Assembly: GCA_020632655.1 (NCBI GenBank)
Contig: JACKFD010000008.1
Span: 62,001-126,000 of the forward strand
DNA: 64,000 nt
Reading direction: 5' to 3'
Origin: Spirochaetaceae bacterium
GTDB taxonomy: Bacteria > Myxococcota_A > UBA9160 > UBA4427
Positions 1 through 7,924 of the stretch are shown one piece after another. Numbering within the stretch: position 1 is the first letter of the stretch; every line of letters starts with the position of its first letter. The notes under the pieces were generated by a model. The model made no database searches and was not told the origin of the DNA. It was given only the letters and a program-made list of their open reading frames with translations. Made by a program: the position numbers and the translations under genes.

Positions 1-943
1 TCGGCTCCGTCACGAGCTCGACGTTCGAGCGGTTGAAGGTCGGGTACCAGTCGTTCGAGATGAGCGGGCGCTTGCAGCCGAAGGGATGCGTCGGCGTGAG
101 CGCCCGTCGGGTCGCGGGATCGCGCACGACCTCGATCGCCGCGCGCGCCGCCCGCTCCGCCACGGCGAGCGCCGCGGGGTCGTAGGAGACCAGCGCGTTC
201 ACGCCGGCGTAGATCTCGTCGCGCACCGCTCGGATCGCCCCGGGGTCGCGCCGGAAGCCCTCGAGCCGGGTCGCGTCGTAGGGCTCGTCCTGCTTCGGCC
301 CGACCCAGTTCGCCGTGCGCTGGTAGACGTCGAGATGCGCCACCTCCCGCGCGATCACGGGCACGAGCTGCACGGCGCTCGCCGCGCTGCCGATCACGGC
401 GACCCGCTCGCCCGCGAGGTCGTGTCCCTCGTTCCAGCGCGCCGAGTGGAAGGCCGTGCCCGCGAAGTCCTCGCGCCCCGGGATCTGCGGCCAGACGGGC
501 TCACCGAACATCCCGACCGCCCCGACCAGGAAGTCGAGCTCGAAGCGCTCCCCCGCCTCGGTCTCGACGCGCCAGCACGAAGCGACCGCGTCCCAATCGG
601 CGCGCCGCACACCGCAGCCGAGGCGCAGGTAGGGCGTCACACCGTACTTCGCCGCGCAATGCTCCATGTAGGCGCGGATCTCGGGCTGCGTGCCGAAGGG
701 CTTCGACCAGTCCGGGTAGGGCTCGAAGGAGAAGCTGTAGAGATGCGAGGCGACGTCGCACTCACAGCCCGGATAGCGGTTGTGGTACCAGGTGCCGCCG
801 ACGCCCTCGCCGCGCTCGAAGACGACCAGATCGTCGAGGCCCGCCTCGAGCAGGCGGATCGCCATGCAGAGGCCGCCGGGCCCCGCGCCGATGATGCCGA
901 CGCGCGGCGTGCGCGCCGCGGCGGTCGATGCTCGTTCCGTCAT
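1..943 (-). CDS. Flavin-containing (Baeyer-Villiger-type) monooxygenase, 3' part missing
   Basis: Reading from an ATG at 943 toward base 1 gives 314 residues with no stop, so the C-terminus lies outside the window. The N-terminus carries an FAD-binding GxGxxG (VGIIGAGPGGL, about residues 14-24), then GGTWYHNRYPG followed by CDV, typical of Baeyer-Villiger and EthA-like enzymes. FAGTAFHSARW matches the family fingerprint FxGxxxHxxxW. Such cytosolic enzymes use NADPH, FAD and oxygen to insert oxygen next to a ketone or to oxidise a heteroatom. It diverges from the dienelactone hydrolase gene at 1162 across about 218 bases. The substrate cannot be told; ketone oxidation would fit the catabolic neighbourhood. 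Confidence 0.9.
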   Translation of the reverse strand, partial: MTERASTAAARTPRVGIIGAGPGGLCMAIRLLEAGLDDLVVFERGEGVGGTWYHNRYPGCECDVASHLYSFSFEPYPDWSKPFGTQPEIRAYMEHCAAKYGVTPYLRLGCGVRRADWDAVASCWRVETEAGERFELDFLVGAVGMFGEPVWPQIPGREDFAGTAFHSARWNEGHDLAGERVAVIGSAASAVQLVPVIAREVAHLDVYQRTANWVGPKQDEPYDATRLEGFRRDPGAIRAVRDEIYAGVNALVSYDPAALAVAERAARAAIEVVRDPATRRALTPTHPFGCKRPLISNDWYPTFNRSNVELVTEP

Positions 944-1161
944 GGGGCGAAAGCCTACGCCCGCGCCCGACGGCCGACAACGCCGTGCGCGGTCTCCCTC
1001 TGCGCCGTCGCGGCGCGTCGGGCGGGCGCCGGTCGGGGCGTTGTGCGCGCGGGCGGGCTGGCCGAGAGTATCCGGGCTCGCGCCTCGCCCGCGGCCGGGC
1101 CCGCACGCACGCGGAGACGCACCGGGCCCAGCGCGCACGACACGACGAAGAGGAGACACGC

Positions 1162-2040
1162 ATGTGTGACGAGCGGAGCTTCGCGGACATGGACGCCCAC
1201 GCGGCCGGCACGGGCGGCCTCACGCGCCGCGAGTTCGGCGTGCTCTCGGTCGGTGCCGGGCTCGCGATGATGTGGCCGGGCGAGGCGATTGCTGCGGAGC
1301 TCTCGGGCACGGAGGTCACGATCGAGACGCCGGACGGTCGCGCCGACGCCTTCTTCGTGCATCCGAAGACGGGTCGCCATCCGGGCGTGCTGCTCTGGCC
1401 CGATGCGTTCGGCTTGCGGCCGACGATGCGGCAGATGGCGTCGCGGCTCGCGGCCGAGGGCTACGCCGTCCTCGCGGTGAATCCGTACTACCGCACGGCG
1501 CCCGCCCCGGTCCTGCCCGAGGGCGCGGACTTCGCGGATCCGCCGACCCGCGAGCGGATCATGTCCCTGATGGGCTCGATCACGTCGGAGACCCAGGCCC
1601 GGGACGCCCGCGCCTTCGTCGACTTCCTCGACGCGCAGCCGGCGGTCGCCCCGGACCGCAAGATCGGCACGATGGGCTACTGCATGGGGGGGCCTTTCAC
1701 GATGCGGACGGCGGCGGCACGACCCGATCGCGTGGGCGCCGCGGCGTCCTTCCACGGCGGCCGCCTCGTCACGAAGGGCGAGGACAGCCCGCATCTGCTG
1801 ATCCCGAAGATGAAGGCGCACTACCTGATCGCGATCGCCGAGAACGACGACCAGCAGGAGCCCGAGACGAAGGACGTGCTGCGCAAGGCTTTCGCGGACA
1901 ACGGCCTGGAGGCGGAGATCGAGGTCTATCAGGGTGCGCTGCACGGCTGGTGCCCGCCGGACATGAAGGTCTACGACGAGGCGCTGGCGGAGAAGGCGTG
2001 GGGGCGGTTGCTGGTGTTGTTCGGGGCGGCGCTGGCTTGA
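1162..2040 (+). CDS. Tat-exported dienelactone hydrolase family protein
   Basis: 292 residues. The ATG at 1162 follows a purine-rich AGGAG; the frame stays open further upstream but has no good start there. Residues 21-25 (TRREF) plus the following hydrophobic stretch form a twin-arginine signal, so the enzyme is probably exported folded. The alpha/beta-hydrolase core has the nucleophile in GYCMGG (Cys174), an acidic pair in END (about 228-230) and the catalytic His in LHGW (His261), the Cys-Asp-His triad of dienelactone hydrolases. These cleave lactones or esters, classically in chlorocatechol breakdown; the true substrate here is unknown. The export signal is the unusual point, since the classical enzymes are cytosolic. 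Confidence 0.88.
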   Translation: MCDERSFADMDAHAAGTGGLTRREFGVLSVGAGLAMMWPGEAIAAELSGTEVTIETPDGRADAFFVHPKTGRHPGVLLWPDAFGLRPTMRQMASRLAAEGYAVLAVNPYYRTAPAPVLPEGADFADPPTRERIMSLMGSITSETQARDARAFVDFLDAQPAVAPDRKIGTMGYCMGGPFTMRTAAARPDRVGAAASFHGGRLVTKGEDSPHLLIPKMKAHYLIAIAENDDQQEPETKDVLRKAFADNGLEAEIEVYQGALHGWCPPDMKVYDEALAEKAWGRLLVLFGAALA

Positions 2041-2076
2041 GGCGGCGCCGGACGGCCGCAGGAGAGACCCCGCTCG

Positions 2077-2712
2077 ATGGATCGCATCCCCATGCCGCTG
2101 CTGATCGCACTCGTCTTCCTGCTCGCCCTCGTCGTGGTGCTCGGATGCAGCGACCGGGGTCGACGCACTCGCCTCGAAGGGAGCGCCGCGGCCCTCGGGC
2201 TGCGCTACGTCGGTCGCTCCGACACGCTCGCCCGATCGACGATCCGAAGCCTGCCGTCGATCGCCGCCGCCGACCGCAGCTTCTTCACCCACGTCATGGA
2301 AGGCGCTGACGCGATCGTCTTCGACTGGACCTGGCGGCAGGGCATGCTCAAGCTGCGGCGGCGCGAAGTCCAGACGGTCGTCGCGCTCCAGCGTTCCGGG
2401 GCCGAGCGACCGGCCTTCGTGTGGACCGAGCGCGACGCCGAGACGACCTCGCTCGAACGCGCACTCGGCGAGCCGATCTCGTTCCCCGACGCGCCGGGCT
2501 TCGGCGATCGCTACGCGCTGCGGGGTGCCGACCGCCCGGCCCTGCGCGCGCGCTTCGAGGCGGCGGAGCCTGCGACCCTGCGGCTGCCGGAGGGCGTGCG
2601 CGTCGAAGGCGCGGGCGAATGGATCGCCGCCTGGCGGCCGGGACGGCGGCTCGAGCCCGAGGAGATCCGCGCGCTGCTCGAGGCCCTGCGCCCGACCGCG
2701 CAGCGCCTCTGA
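2077..2712 (+). CDS. Membrane-anchored hypothetical protein
   Basis: 211 residues beginning with a single hydrophobic segment (about residues 6-23) ending in a Cys (VVLGCSD), so it is either an N-terminal membrane anchor or a lipoprotein with an imperfect lipobox. The remainder is a soluble, charged domain with FDWTWRQG and a C-terminal alpha/beta region that I do not recognise. It lies 36 bases after the dienelactone hydrolase on the same strand and could be co-transcribed. An internal ATG at 2092 is an alternative start. No function is proposed. Confidence 0.7.
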   Translation: MDRIPMPLLIALVFLLALVVVLGCSDRGRRTRLEGSAAALGLRYVGRSDTLARSTIRSLPSIAAADRSFFTHVMEGADAIVFDWTWRQGMLKLRRREVQTVVALQRSGAERPAFVWTERDAETTSLERALGEPISFPDAPGFGDRYALRGADRPALRARFEAAEPATLRLPEGVRVEGAGEWIAAWRPGRRLEPEEIRALLEALRPTAQRL

Positions 2713-2769
2713 TTCGAGACCGCACGCACGGCGACGACCGACCGCGGCCGCGCCCTGGCGCGTCCGGGC

Positions 2770-3621
2770 TCAGCCCCGCCCGACCCGCGCCGTCGCGATC
2801 CAACACGCGGCCCCGAGGTCGAGCCCCTTCTCGGTCACGTGCGGCGCGAGGGCCTCGCGCGCGAGTCGGATCGCCCTCTCGAGCGCGTCGCCCTCGAGCT
2901 CCGCGAGGGCGCGGGCGACCGGGCCGACATCTCGCTGGAAGTCCATCGCCTCGTCGAGGTCCCGACCGAGATGGATCTTCGTGCGGAAGTCCTCGAGCGA
3001 TACGTCGACGAAGCCCGCCTGCTCGAGCACGAAGCGAAGCCGCCCCGGATCGGCGAAGGCGAAGGGGCCGGGCGCCAGCGGATCCGGCGGCGTCTCGGGC
3101 GGCGGCAACAGAGGCGCGACCGCCTGTCCCGCCAGCGACATCCAGTCGTTCTGTTTCGGGGGCTGCCAGCACGCGAAGCAGAGACGACCGCCGTCGACGA
3201 GTGCTTCGCCGAGATGCCGGAAGGCCGCGACGGGATCCGCGAAGAACATCACGCCGAAGCGCGAGAAGAGGAGCCCGTACGCACGCTCGAGCTTCGCCGC
3301 CGCGGCATCCGCGACCTCGAAGGTCGGGTTGCCCTGCCCCGCCGCGCGCTCGCGCGCCCGTGCGACCATCGGCCCGGACACGTCGACGCCGAACACGACG
3401 CCGCCCGCCTCGGCCAGCGCGAGCGAGGTCGTGCCGCAGCCGCAGCCGACGTCGAGCACGCGCTCGCCGGACCGCACGGCTGCGCGCTCGAGCAGCGCCT
3501 GCGTGACCGGCTGCATCAGCCGGTCGATGCGCTCGACCGACCGCGCCCAGGTCTCGCCCGCGCGCCCGTTCCAGTACTCGATCTGCTGCTCGTTGCCCGT
3601 CGCCGCTTCGCCCATCGTCAT
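2770..3621 (-). CDS. Class I SAM-dependent methyltransferase
   Basis: 283 residues. The SAM-binding motif I is VLDVGCGCGTTSLALA (about residues 55-70) followed by VFGVDVSGPM (motif II), with the usual post-motif acidic residue. The N-terminal NEQQIEYWNG is typical of the UbiE/Methyltransf_11 and _25 group that acts on small molecules. Start chosen at 3621 because GAGGCGGA stands just upstream; a second Met two codons in is possible. It converges with the hypothetical gene ending at 2712. The substrate cannot be inferred. Confidence 0.85.
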   Translation of the reverse strand: MTMGEAATGNEQQIEYWNGRAGETWARSVERIDRLMQPVTQALLERAAVRSGERVLDVGCGCGTTSLALAEAGGVVFGVDVSGPMVARARERAAGQGNPTFEVADAAAAKLERAYGLLFSRFGVMFFADPVAAFRHLGEALVDGGRLCFACWQPPKQNDWMSLAGQAVAPLLPPPETPPDPLAPGPFAFADPGRLRFVLEQAGFVDVSLEDFRTKIHLGRDLDEAMDFQRDVGPVARALAELEGDALERAIRLAREALAPHVTEKGLDLGAACWIATARVGRG

Positions 3622-3688
3622 TCCGCCTCGCTGGCCTCGACCGGCTCGATCATCGTGACCGCCTCGCCCGTGTTGCCCACCTCGATCG

Positions 3689-4609
3689 TCAGGAGCCGAA
3701 CGTATCGCATCGATCCGGGTCGCCGGTCTCGAGCCCGCGATGCAGCCACTCCTGGCGCTGGGCGGAGGAGCCGTGGGTCCAGGACTCGGGGTGCACGCCG
3801 CGTCCCGACATCTTCTGGATCCGGTCGTCGCCGATCGCGGCGGCGGCCCGCAGGCCCTCGTCGATGTCCCCGGGCTCGAGCACGCCGCGGCGATCGGCGT
3901 GCCGCCCCCAGACGCCGGCCAGGCAGTCGGCCTGCAGCTCCATGCGCACGGAGAGCTCGTTGGCGAGGTCGGGGCTGCGCTGCTGGGCGGCGCGCACCTT
4001 CTGTTCGAGGCCGGTCAGGCGCTGGATGTGGTGGCCGACCTCGTGGGCGAGCACGTAGGCCTGGGCGAAGTCGCCCGGGGCACCGAAGCGCTGGCGCAGC
4101 TCGTCGTAGAAGGCGAGGTCGACGTAGACCTTCTCGTCCGCGGGACAGTAGAAGGGACCCATCTCGCTCTGCCCCACGCCGCAGCCCGACTGCGTCGCGT
4201 CGCGAAAGAGAACGAGCTTCGCGTCGCGGTAGCCCGGCAGGAGCTCGCCCCAGGTCGACTGCAGGTCGTCGAGCACGAAGGAGACGAAGTCGACCTGCTC
4301 CTCTTCCTGCGGCGTGCTGCGCGGGGGGGCCCCACCGAAGGACGCATCGGGGTCGACCCGGGCGCCGAGGTCCGGCGAGAGCCCGCCGCCGCCGAGGCCC
4401 CCGAGCAGCGACATGGGGTCCAGTCCGAGGAACCAGGCAAGCGCGAGCATCACCAGGATGCTCGTCAGGCTGAGTCGTCCGCCCCGGCCCGCCGGAATCG
4501 GGATCCGCGCCCCCGATCCCGAGCGCGGAAAGCGCAGTCGCGGCCGCCCGCCGCCTTCAGCCCGACGATCCTCGAGGTTCTCGCTGCGCTCGCCCCGCTC
4601 CCAACGCAT
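3689..4609 (-). CDS. YpfJ-type neutral zinc metallopeptidase
   Basis: 306 residues. A basic N-terminus is followed by one transmembrane segment (about 49-63), then a periplasmic metallopeptidase domain. The zinc-binding motif HEVGHH lies at 189-194 and a downstream MELQADCLAG supplies the third ligand region, the arrangement of the neutral zinc metallopeptidase family (YpfJ). Cysteines in SGCGV and FYCPA are conserved in that family. Full length for the family. It probably starts a minus-strand pair with nothing downstream in frame; the gene at 4623 lies just upstream of it. Physiological substrate is unknown in the family. Confidence 0.92.
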   Translation of the reverse strand: MRWERGERSENLEDRRAEGGGRPRLRFPRSGSGARIPIPAGRGGRLSLTSILVMLALAWFLGLDPMSLLGGLGGGGLSPDLGARVDPDASFGGAPPRSTPQEEEQVDFVSFVLDDLQSTWGELLPGYRDAKLVLFRDATQSGCGVGQSEMGPFYCPADEKVYVDLAFYDELRQRFGAPGDFAQAYVLAHEVGHHIQRLTGLEQKVRAAQQRSPDLANELSVRMELQADCLAGVWGRHADRRGVLEPGDIDEGLRAAAAIGDDRIQKMSGRGVHPESWTHGSSAQRQEWLHRGLETGDPDRCDTFGS

Positions 4610-4622
4610 GCCCGCCCTCCGC

Positions 4623-5036
4623 CTAGGCGTCGACGTCGTCGACGTCGGCCTGGCCCGTCAGCCCGCGCCGCACGATGGACCACACCATGCCCGCGGTCAG
4701 CACGGCGGCGAGGGCCACGATCGCGACGTAGGTGATGACGCGCGGATTGTCCCGGGCGATCACGCCGTAGTCGATGCCCAGCCAGATCAGCGTGCCGAAG
4801 AAGGCCGCGGCGAGCACGAAGCCGAGCACGCCGAGCGAGCGGGTCGAGGCACGCAGGAAGACGGTCCAGCCGATCAGCAGGACGATGCCCACGAAGGCGC
4901 GCAGGGCATCGAACTCGGGCAGACGCGGCTCGACCCAGTCGAAGTACGAGCGGCCTTCCGGGTTGTAGGTCGCGAGGATCAGCACGAGGGCCGCGCCGAA
5001 TCGGGCGGCGATGCCACCCGCACTGAGTGCGTTCAT
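4623..5036 (-). CDS. Small four-helix inner-membrane protein (DUF6524-like)
   Basis: 137 residues with four hydrophobic segments (about 10-25, 42-58, 66-86 and 98-118). The ATG at 5036 is preceded by GAGGAAG at good spacing, so the longer upstream frame is rejected. The N-terminal ALVLILATYNPEGRSYF motif resembles, from memory, the DUF6524 family of small membrane proteins; no biochemical role is known. It lies 13 bases upstream of the zinc metallopeptidase on the same strand and is likely co-transcribed with it. Confidence 0.8.
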   Translation of the reverse strand: MNALSAGGIAARFGAALVLILATYNPEGRSYFDWVEPRLPEFDALRAFVGIVLLIGWTVFLRASTRSLGVLGFVLAAAFFGTLIWLGIDYGVIARDNPRVITYVAIVALAAVLTAGMVWSIVRRGLTGQADVDDVDA

Positions 5037-5479
5037 GATCCGTCTTCCTCGATGCACCTCGAGCGACGAGCCGATCCGTCGGGCCGGCCGAGGGCGCGCC
5101 AGATCATGGAGGAAGGCCGCAACGCGCGCCATTTGCGCTCACGCGCGTCGGAGGACGCCGCGTCGCGCACACGAAGCGGAGCGAACTTTCCTTCGCGACA
5201 CGCGCGTCGGAGCGAGCGAATCGGATCGGTGTGGAATCCCCGTCATCGAGCGGGCGCTCCGACGCACGAGACGGATCGCGCCGACGCACATCGCGCGCCC
5301 GGCGCCCCGCATCCAGCCGGGTCCGTTAGACTCGGCCGGGTCCGCCACCGGAATCGCGACGGCGCCTTCGACCGCGTCGCCCAGCGAGCGCGCGACCGGA
5401 TCCGCACGCGCGCGGCGCCCGACCGCGGACACGGACCACAACCGATCCCATTCGAGATCGAGACGAGGAGAGCGGAGTC
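5037..5479. other. Intergenic region between divergent genes
   Basis: No gene is supported here. It must hold the promoters for the minus-strand membrane protein and the plus-strand BON-LysM gene. The only promoter-like element I see is TAGACT at 5327-5332 on the plus strand, which would leave a leader of about 140 bases before the LysM gene. GGAGAGCGGAG just before 5480 is the ribosome binding site. Confidence 0.4.
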
Positions 5480-5923
5480 ATGGGACTGTTCGATTTCGTG
5501 AAGGAGGCAGGCGAGGGCCTGCTCGGCAAGCTGACGGGCCAGGCGGAGGAGGACTCGAAGGCCGTGCAGTCCCGCGTGCAGGATCTCGGCCTCGGCGTCG
5601 AGGGGCTCAAGGTGCGCGTCGAGGGCGACCGTGCCGTGCTCGAGGGCCAGGCCGCGAGCCAGGCCGACGCCGAGAAGGCGATCATCGCGGCCGGCAACAT
5701 CCCGGGCATCGCCCAGGTCGACGATCGGATCGCGGTGGCGAAGCCGGCCAAGGCCTCCCAGTACTACAAGGTCCAGAAGGGCGACTCGCTCTCGAAGATC
5801 GCCAAGCAGTTCTACGGCGACGCCATGAAGTACCCGCAGATCTTCGAGGCGAACAAGCCCATGCTGAAGGACCCGGACAAGATCTACCCCGGCCAGGTCC
5901 TGCGGATCCCGGCGCTCGATTGA
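5480..5923 (+). CDS. BON and LysM domain protein (YgaU/Kbp-like)
   Basis: 147 residues with no signal peptide. The N-terminus (MGLFDFVKEAGEGLLGKL) and the following BON domain (about 35-88) and C-terminal LysM domain (about 94-145, YYKVQKGDSLSKIAKQFYG) are the exact architecture and length of E. coli YgaU/Kbp, a cytoplasmic potassium-binding stress protein. A GGAG-rich ribosome binding site precedes the ATG. The stop codon lies inside the first copy of a 19-base tandem repeat. The gene is followed by a lipoprotein gene on the same strand. Confidence 0.9.
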   Translation: MGLFDFVKEAGEGLLGKLTGQAEEDSKAVQSRVQDLGLGVEGLKVRVEGDRAVLEGQAASQADAEKAIIAAGNIPGIAQVDDRIAVAKPAKASQYYKVQKGDSLSKIAKQFYGDAMKYPQIFEANKPMLKDPDKIYPGQVLRIPALD

Positions 5924-6002
5924 GGCGCAGCCGCTCGATTGAGGCGCAGCCGCTCGATTGAGGCGCAGCCGCTCGACTGAGGCGCGGCCGCTCGATCGAG
6001 AC
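5913..6002. repeat. 19-base tandem repeat, four copies plus a partial
   Basis: Units start at 5913, 5932, 5951 and 5970, with a partial unit at 5989. Each reads CGCTCGATTGAGGCGCAGC with a few changes in the last two copies. The first copy encodes the last residues and TGA stop of the BON-LysM protein, and every copy carries its own TGA or TCGA at that point. Probably a slippage-derived array between two genes; it is not a hairpin or terminator. Confidence 0.9.
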
Positions 6003-6055
6003 GGCGAGACACGCTTGCGATCCCCCCTTCCCCCACGAAACGAGGAGGACATGTC

Positions 6056-6424
6056 TTGAAGCGAACGATCACCCTGTTGGCGGCGGGTCTGCTCGTCACC
6101 GCCCTCGCCTGCAGCCGCGAGGAGGCCAAGGACGCGGCGGGCCAGGCCGCAGAGAGTGCGAGTCAGGCCGCAGAGAGCGCCAAGGAGAGCGCGGCGGGCA
6201 TGGCCGCGGGGGCGCAGGATGCGGCCAACTCGATGATGGACTCGGCCAAGGCCGTCGCGGCGGATGCCGCAGGCAGTGCCGTCGAGGCCTGCCGGGCGAT
6301 GGCCGAGCGCGAGGCCTGGGGCGAGGCCCTCGAGGTCTGCAGGAAGGCCCACGAGATGCTGCCCGACGACCTCGCCCTCGAGCACGCCTATCAACAGGCC
6401 CAGGCGGCCGCCGCCGGACACTGA
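6056..6424 (+). CDS. Small alanine-rich lipoprotein with amphipathic repeats
   Basis: 122 residues. The start is TTG at 6056: GAGGAGGA at 6042-6049 sits six bases before it, and the nearby ATG at 6051 reads ATG-TCT-TGA and ends at once. The signal peptide ends in the lipobox ALAC (Cys19). The mature part is a run of Ala/Glu/Ser/Lys repeats (AAESASQAAESAKESA) predicted to form a long amphipathic or coiled helix, as in LEA- or Lpp-like envelope proteins, then a C-terminal region with two cysteines and helix-turn-helix repeat character. Function unknown; an envelope structural or stress role is only a guess. Confidence 0.78.
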   Translation: MKRTITLLAAGLLVTALACSREEAKDAAGQAAESASQAAESAKESAAGMAAGAQDAANSMMDSAKAVAADAAGSAVEACRAMAEREAWGEALEVCRKAHEMLPDDLALEHAYQQAQAAAAGH

Positions 6425-6435
6425 GAGCCTCGCTC

Positions 6436-6476
6436 CCGCGCGCGCGACGGATCGAACCGGTCCGTCGCGCGCGCGG
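6436..6476. terminator. Strong hairpin between convergent genes
   Basis: A perfect 16-bp stem (6436-6451 with 6461-6476) and a nine-base loop lie between the lipoprotein stop at 6424 and the SDR stop at 6507. The stem is almost pure GC with no long U tract on either side, so it would act as a bidirectional structural terminator or mRNA 3' end stabiliser. Confidence 0.65.
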
Positions 6477-6506
6477 CGCGACCCCCTTTCGCCGCGCGCC
6501 GCCCGA

Positions 6507-7250
6507 TCAGACCATCCCGCCGTCCACCTGGACGAGCGCCCCGGTCGTGAAGCTCGACGCCGGGCTCGCGAGGAAGAGCGCCGCGCTCACGATCTCCTCC
6601 GGCCGACCGGGTCGGCCGATCGCGCTGTCGACGCGCTCGCGCATCGCAGGCGTCCAGGCCTTCGCGATATCCGTCAGGAAGGGCCCCGGCGCCAGCGTGT
6701 TCACGCGCACCTTCGGCCCGTACTCCGCTGCGAGCGAACGACTCATGGCGTTGAGCGCCGCCTTTGCGCTCGCGTAGGGCACGACCGCGGGCACGGGCGC
6801 GAGCGACGCCGAGGACGAGACGTTCAGGATCACGCCACCCTCCCCCTGCGCCATACGGTGGGCGACCTGCGAGGCGAGTCGGAACGGACCCTTGAAGTTC
6901 AACCCGACCACGCTGTCGAAGAGCGCCTCGCTCACCTCGTGGCTCGGCATCGCGGGGCCCATGCCCGCGTTGTTCACGAGGATGTCGATCCGACCGAGCT
7001 CGGCGTACGCCGCCTCGATCAAGGCGTCGATCGAGTCCCACTTCGCCGCGTGCACGGCGTGGGCGAGCGCCCGTCGGCCGAGCCCGCGCATCTCCTCCGC
7101 CACCCGCTCGCACGCGTCGAGCTTGCGGCTCGCGATCACGACGTCCGCGCCGCGCTCGGCGAAGGCCCGCACCATCTGGTACCCGAGCCCGCGACTGCCC
7201 CCCGTCACGAGGGCGACACGCCCGCGGAAATCGAAGATCGGATCCAGCAT
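6507..7250 (-). CDS. SDR family oxidoreductase
   Basis: 247 residues. Classical short-chain dehydrogenase: cofactor motif TGGSRGLG near residue 15, NNAGMG in the middle, catalytic YASAK, and a C-terminal VDGG segment. Start taken at 7250, where GAGGGGAGCG gives a ribosome binding site; the longer frame to 7322 has none. The Arg after the glycine motif region (ASRK) suggests NADP(H) preference. It acts on an alcohol or ketone; the substrate is not recognisable. It converges with the lipoprotein gene over the 16-bp hairpin. Confidence 0.88.
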   Translation of the reverse strand: MLDPIFDFRGRVALVTGGSRGLGYQMVRAFAERGADVVIASRKLDACERVAEEMRGLGRRALAHAVHAAKWDSIDALIEAAYAELGRIDILVNNAGMGPAMPSHEVSEALFDSVVGLNFKGPFRLASQVAHRMAQGEGGVILNVSSSASLAPVPAVVPYASAKAALNAMSRSLAAEYGPKVRVNTLAPGPFLTDIAKAWTPAMRERVDSAIGRPGRPEEIVSAALFLASPASSFTTGALVQVDGGMV

Positions 7251-7374
7251 CGTCGCTCCCCTCGCGTCGACCGCACGCGGGCCGGCGGGGGAGCCTAGCC
7301 CGCCGACCCGCGGCGGTCTCACGACGTGGGGGTCGGCGCGTCACCGTCCCCCACGCGTGTTCACGAGGCGAAGC

Positions 7375-7899
7375 TCAAGACGGCGGTGGCTCGACCGGCT
7401 CGAGCTTCTTCCGACCGCGCTCGAGCGCCGTCGAGTAGAGCGCGCTCAGCCGCTCGAGGGCCTCGCCCTCGACGCGCACGAAGCGGATGCCCATGCCGGG
7501 CGCCCGCAGCGATCCGCGCGCATCGACGTGATTCGAGACGACGACGCCCCGCACCCGGATCTCCACGCCGGAATCCTCGAGCTGGATGCACAGGCGCAGT
7601 CCTGCGCCCACCGGCAGCGGCCACTCGGTCCGGATGAAGGCACCGCCGGTCGACAGATTCGCGAGCACCGCCTCTTCGGCGGTCTCGCCCGACGCCCAGC
7701 GACAGGTGAGTCGGGTCTCGACGCGTTCGGCGCTGCGCCGCGAGCCGACGGCGCGGGATCGCCCGTCGCGACCGAGCTCGCGGTCGAGCAGCTCCCGGAG
7801 CTTGGACCAACGCTCGTGCTCGGGGATCGAGAGACCCTGGTCGTGGCGTCTCAGATCGAGACGCGCGTACTCGCGGAAGAGGGTCGCGATGTCTCGCAT
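7375..7899 (-). CDS. PilZ domain c-di-GMP-binding protein
   Basis: 174 residues. A short N-terminal helical region (1-50) precedes a PilZ domain with both nucleotide-binding motifs: RxxxR (RVETR, 59-63) and [D/N]xSxxG (NLSTGG, 81-86), and a later GMGIRF strand. This resembles the short PilZ paralogs common in myxobacteria. The perfect Shine-Dalgarno AAGGAGGT sits before the ATG but is locked in a 9-bp hairpin, and a candidate c-di-GMP-I riboswitch lies about 130 bases upstream in the same transcript. The protein and its own mRNA may therefore both sense cyclic di-GMP. Probable role in motility, exopolysaccharide or surface behaviour. Confidence 0.9.
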   Translation of the reverse strand: MRDIATLFREYARLDLRRHDQGLSIPEHERWSKLRELLDRELGRDGRSRAVGSRRSAERVETRLTCRWASGETAEEAVLANLSTGGAFIRTEWPLPVGAGLRLCIQLEDSGVEIRVRGVVVSNHVDARGSLRAPGMGIRFVRVEGEALERLSALYSTALERGRKKLEPVEPPPS

Positions 7900-7901
7900 G
7901 A

Positions 7902-7924
7902 TCGACCTCCTTGCGGGAGGTCGA
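7902..7924 (-). promoter_or_regulatory. Hairpin sequestering the PilZ ribosome binding site
   Basis: On the minus strand TCGACCTCC and GGAGGTCGA form a nine-base-pair stem around a five-base loop (CGCAA on the minus strand). The 3' arm contains the whole AAGGAGGT Shine-Dalgarno of the PilZ gene, four bases before its ATG. Folded, it would block ribosome binding; this is the natural expression platform for the aptamer upstream. Confidence 0.7.
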
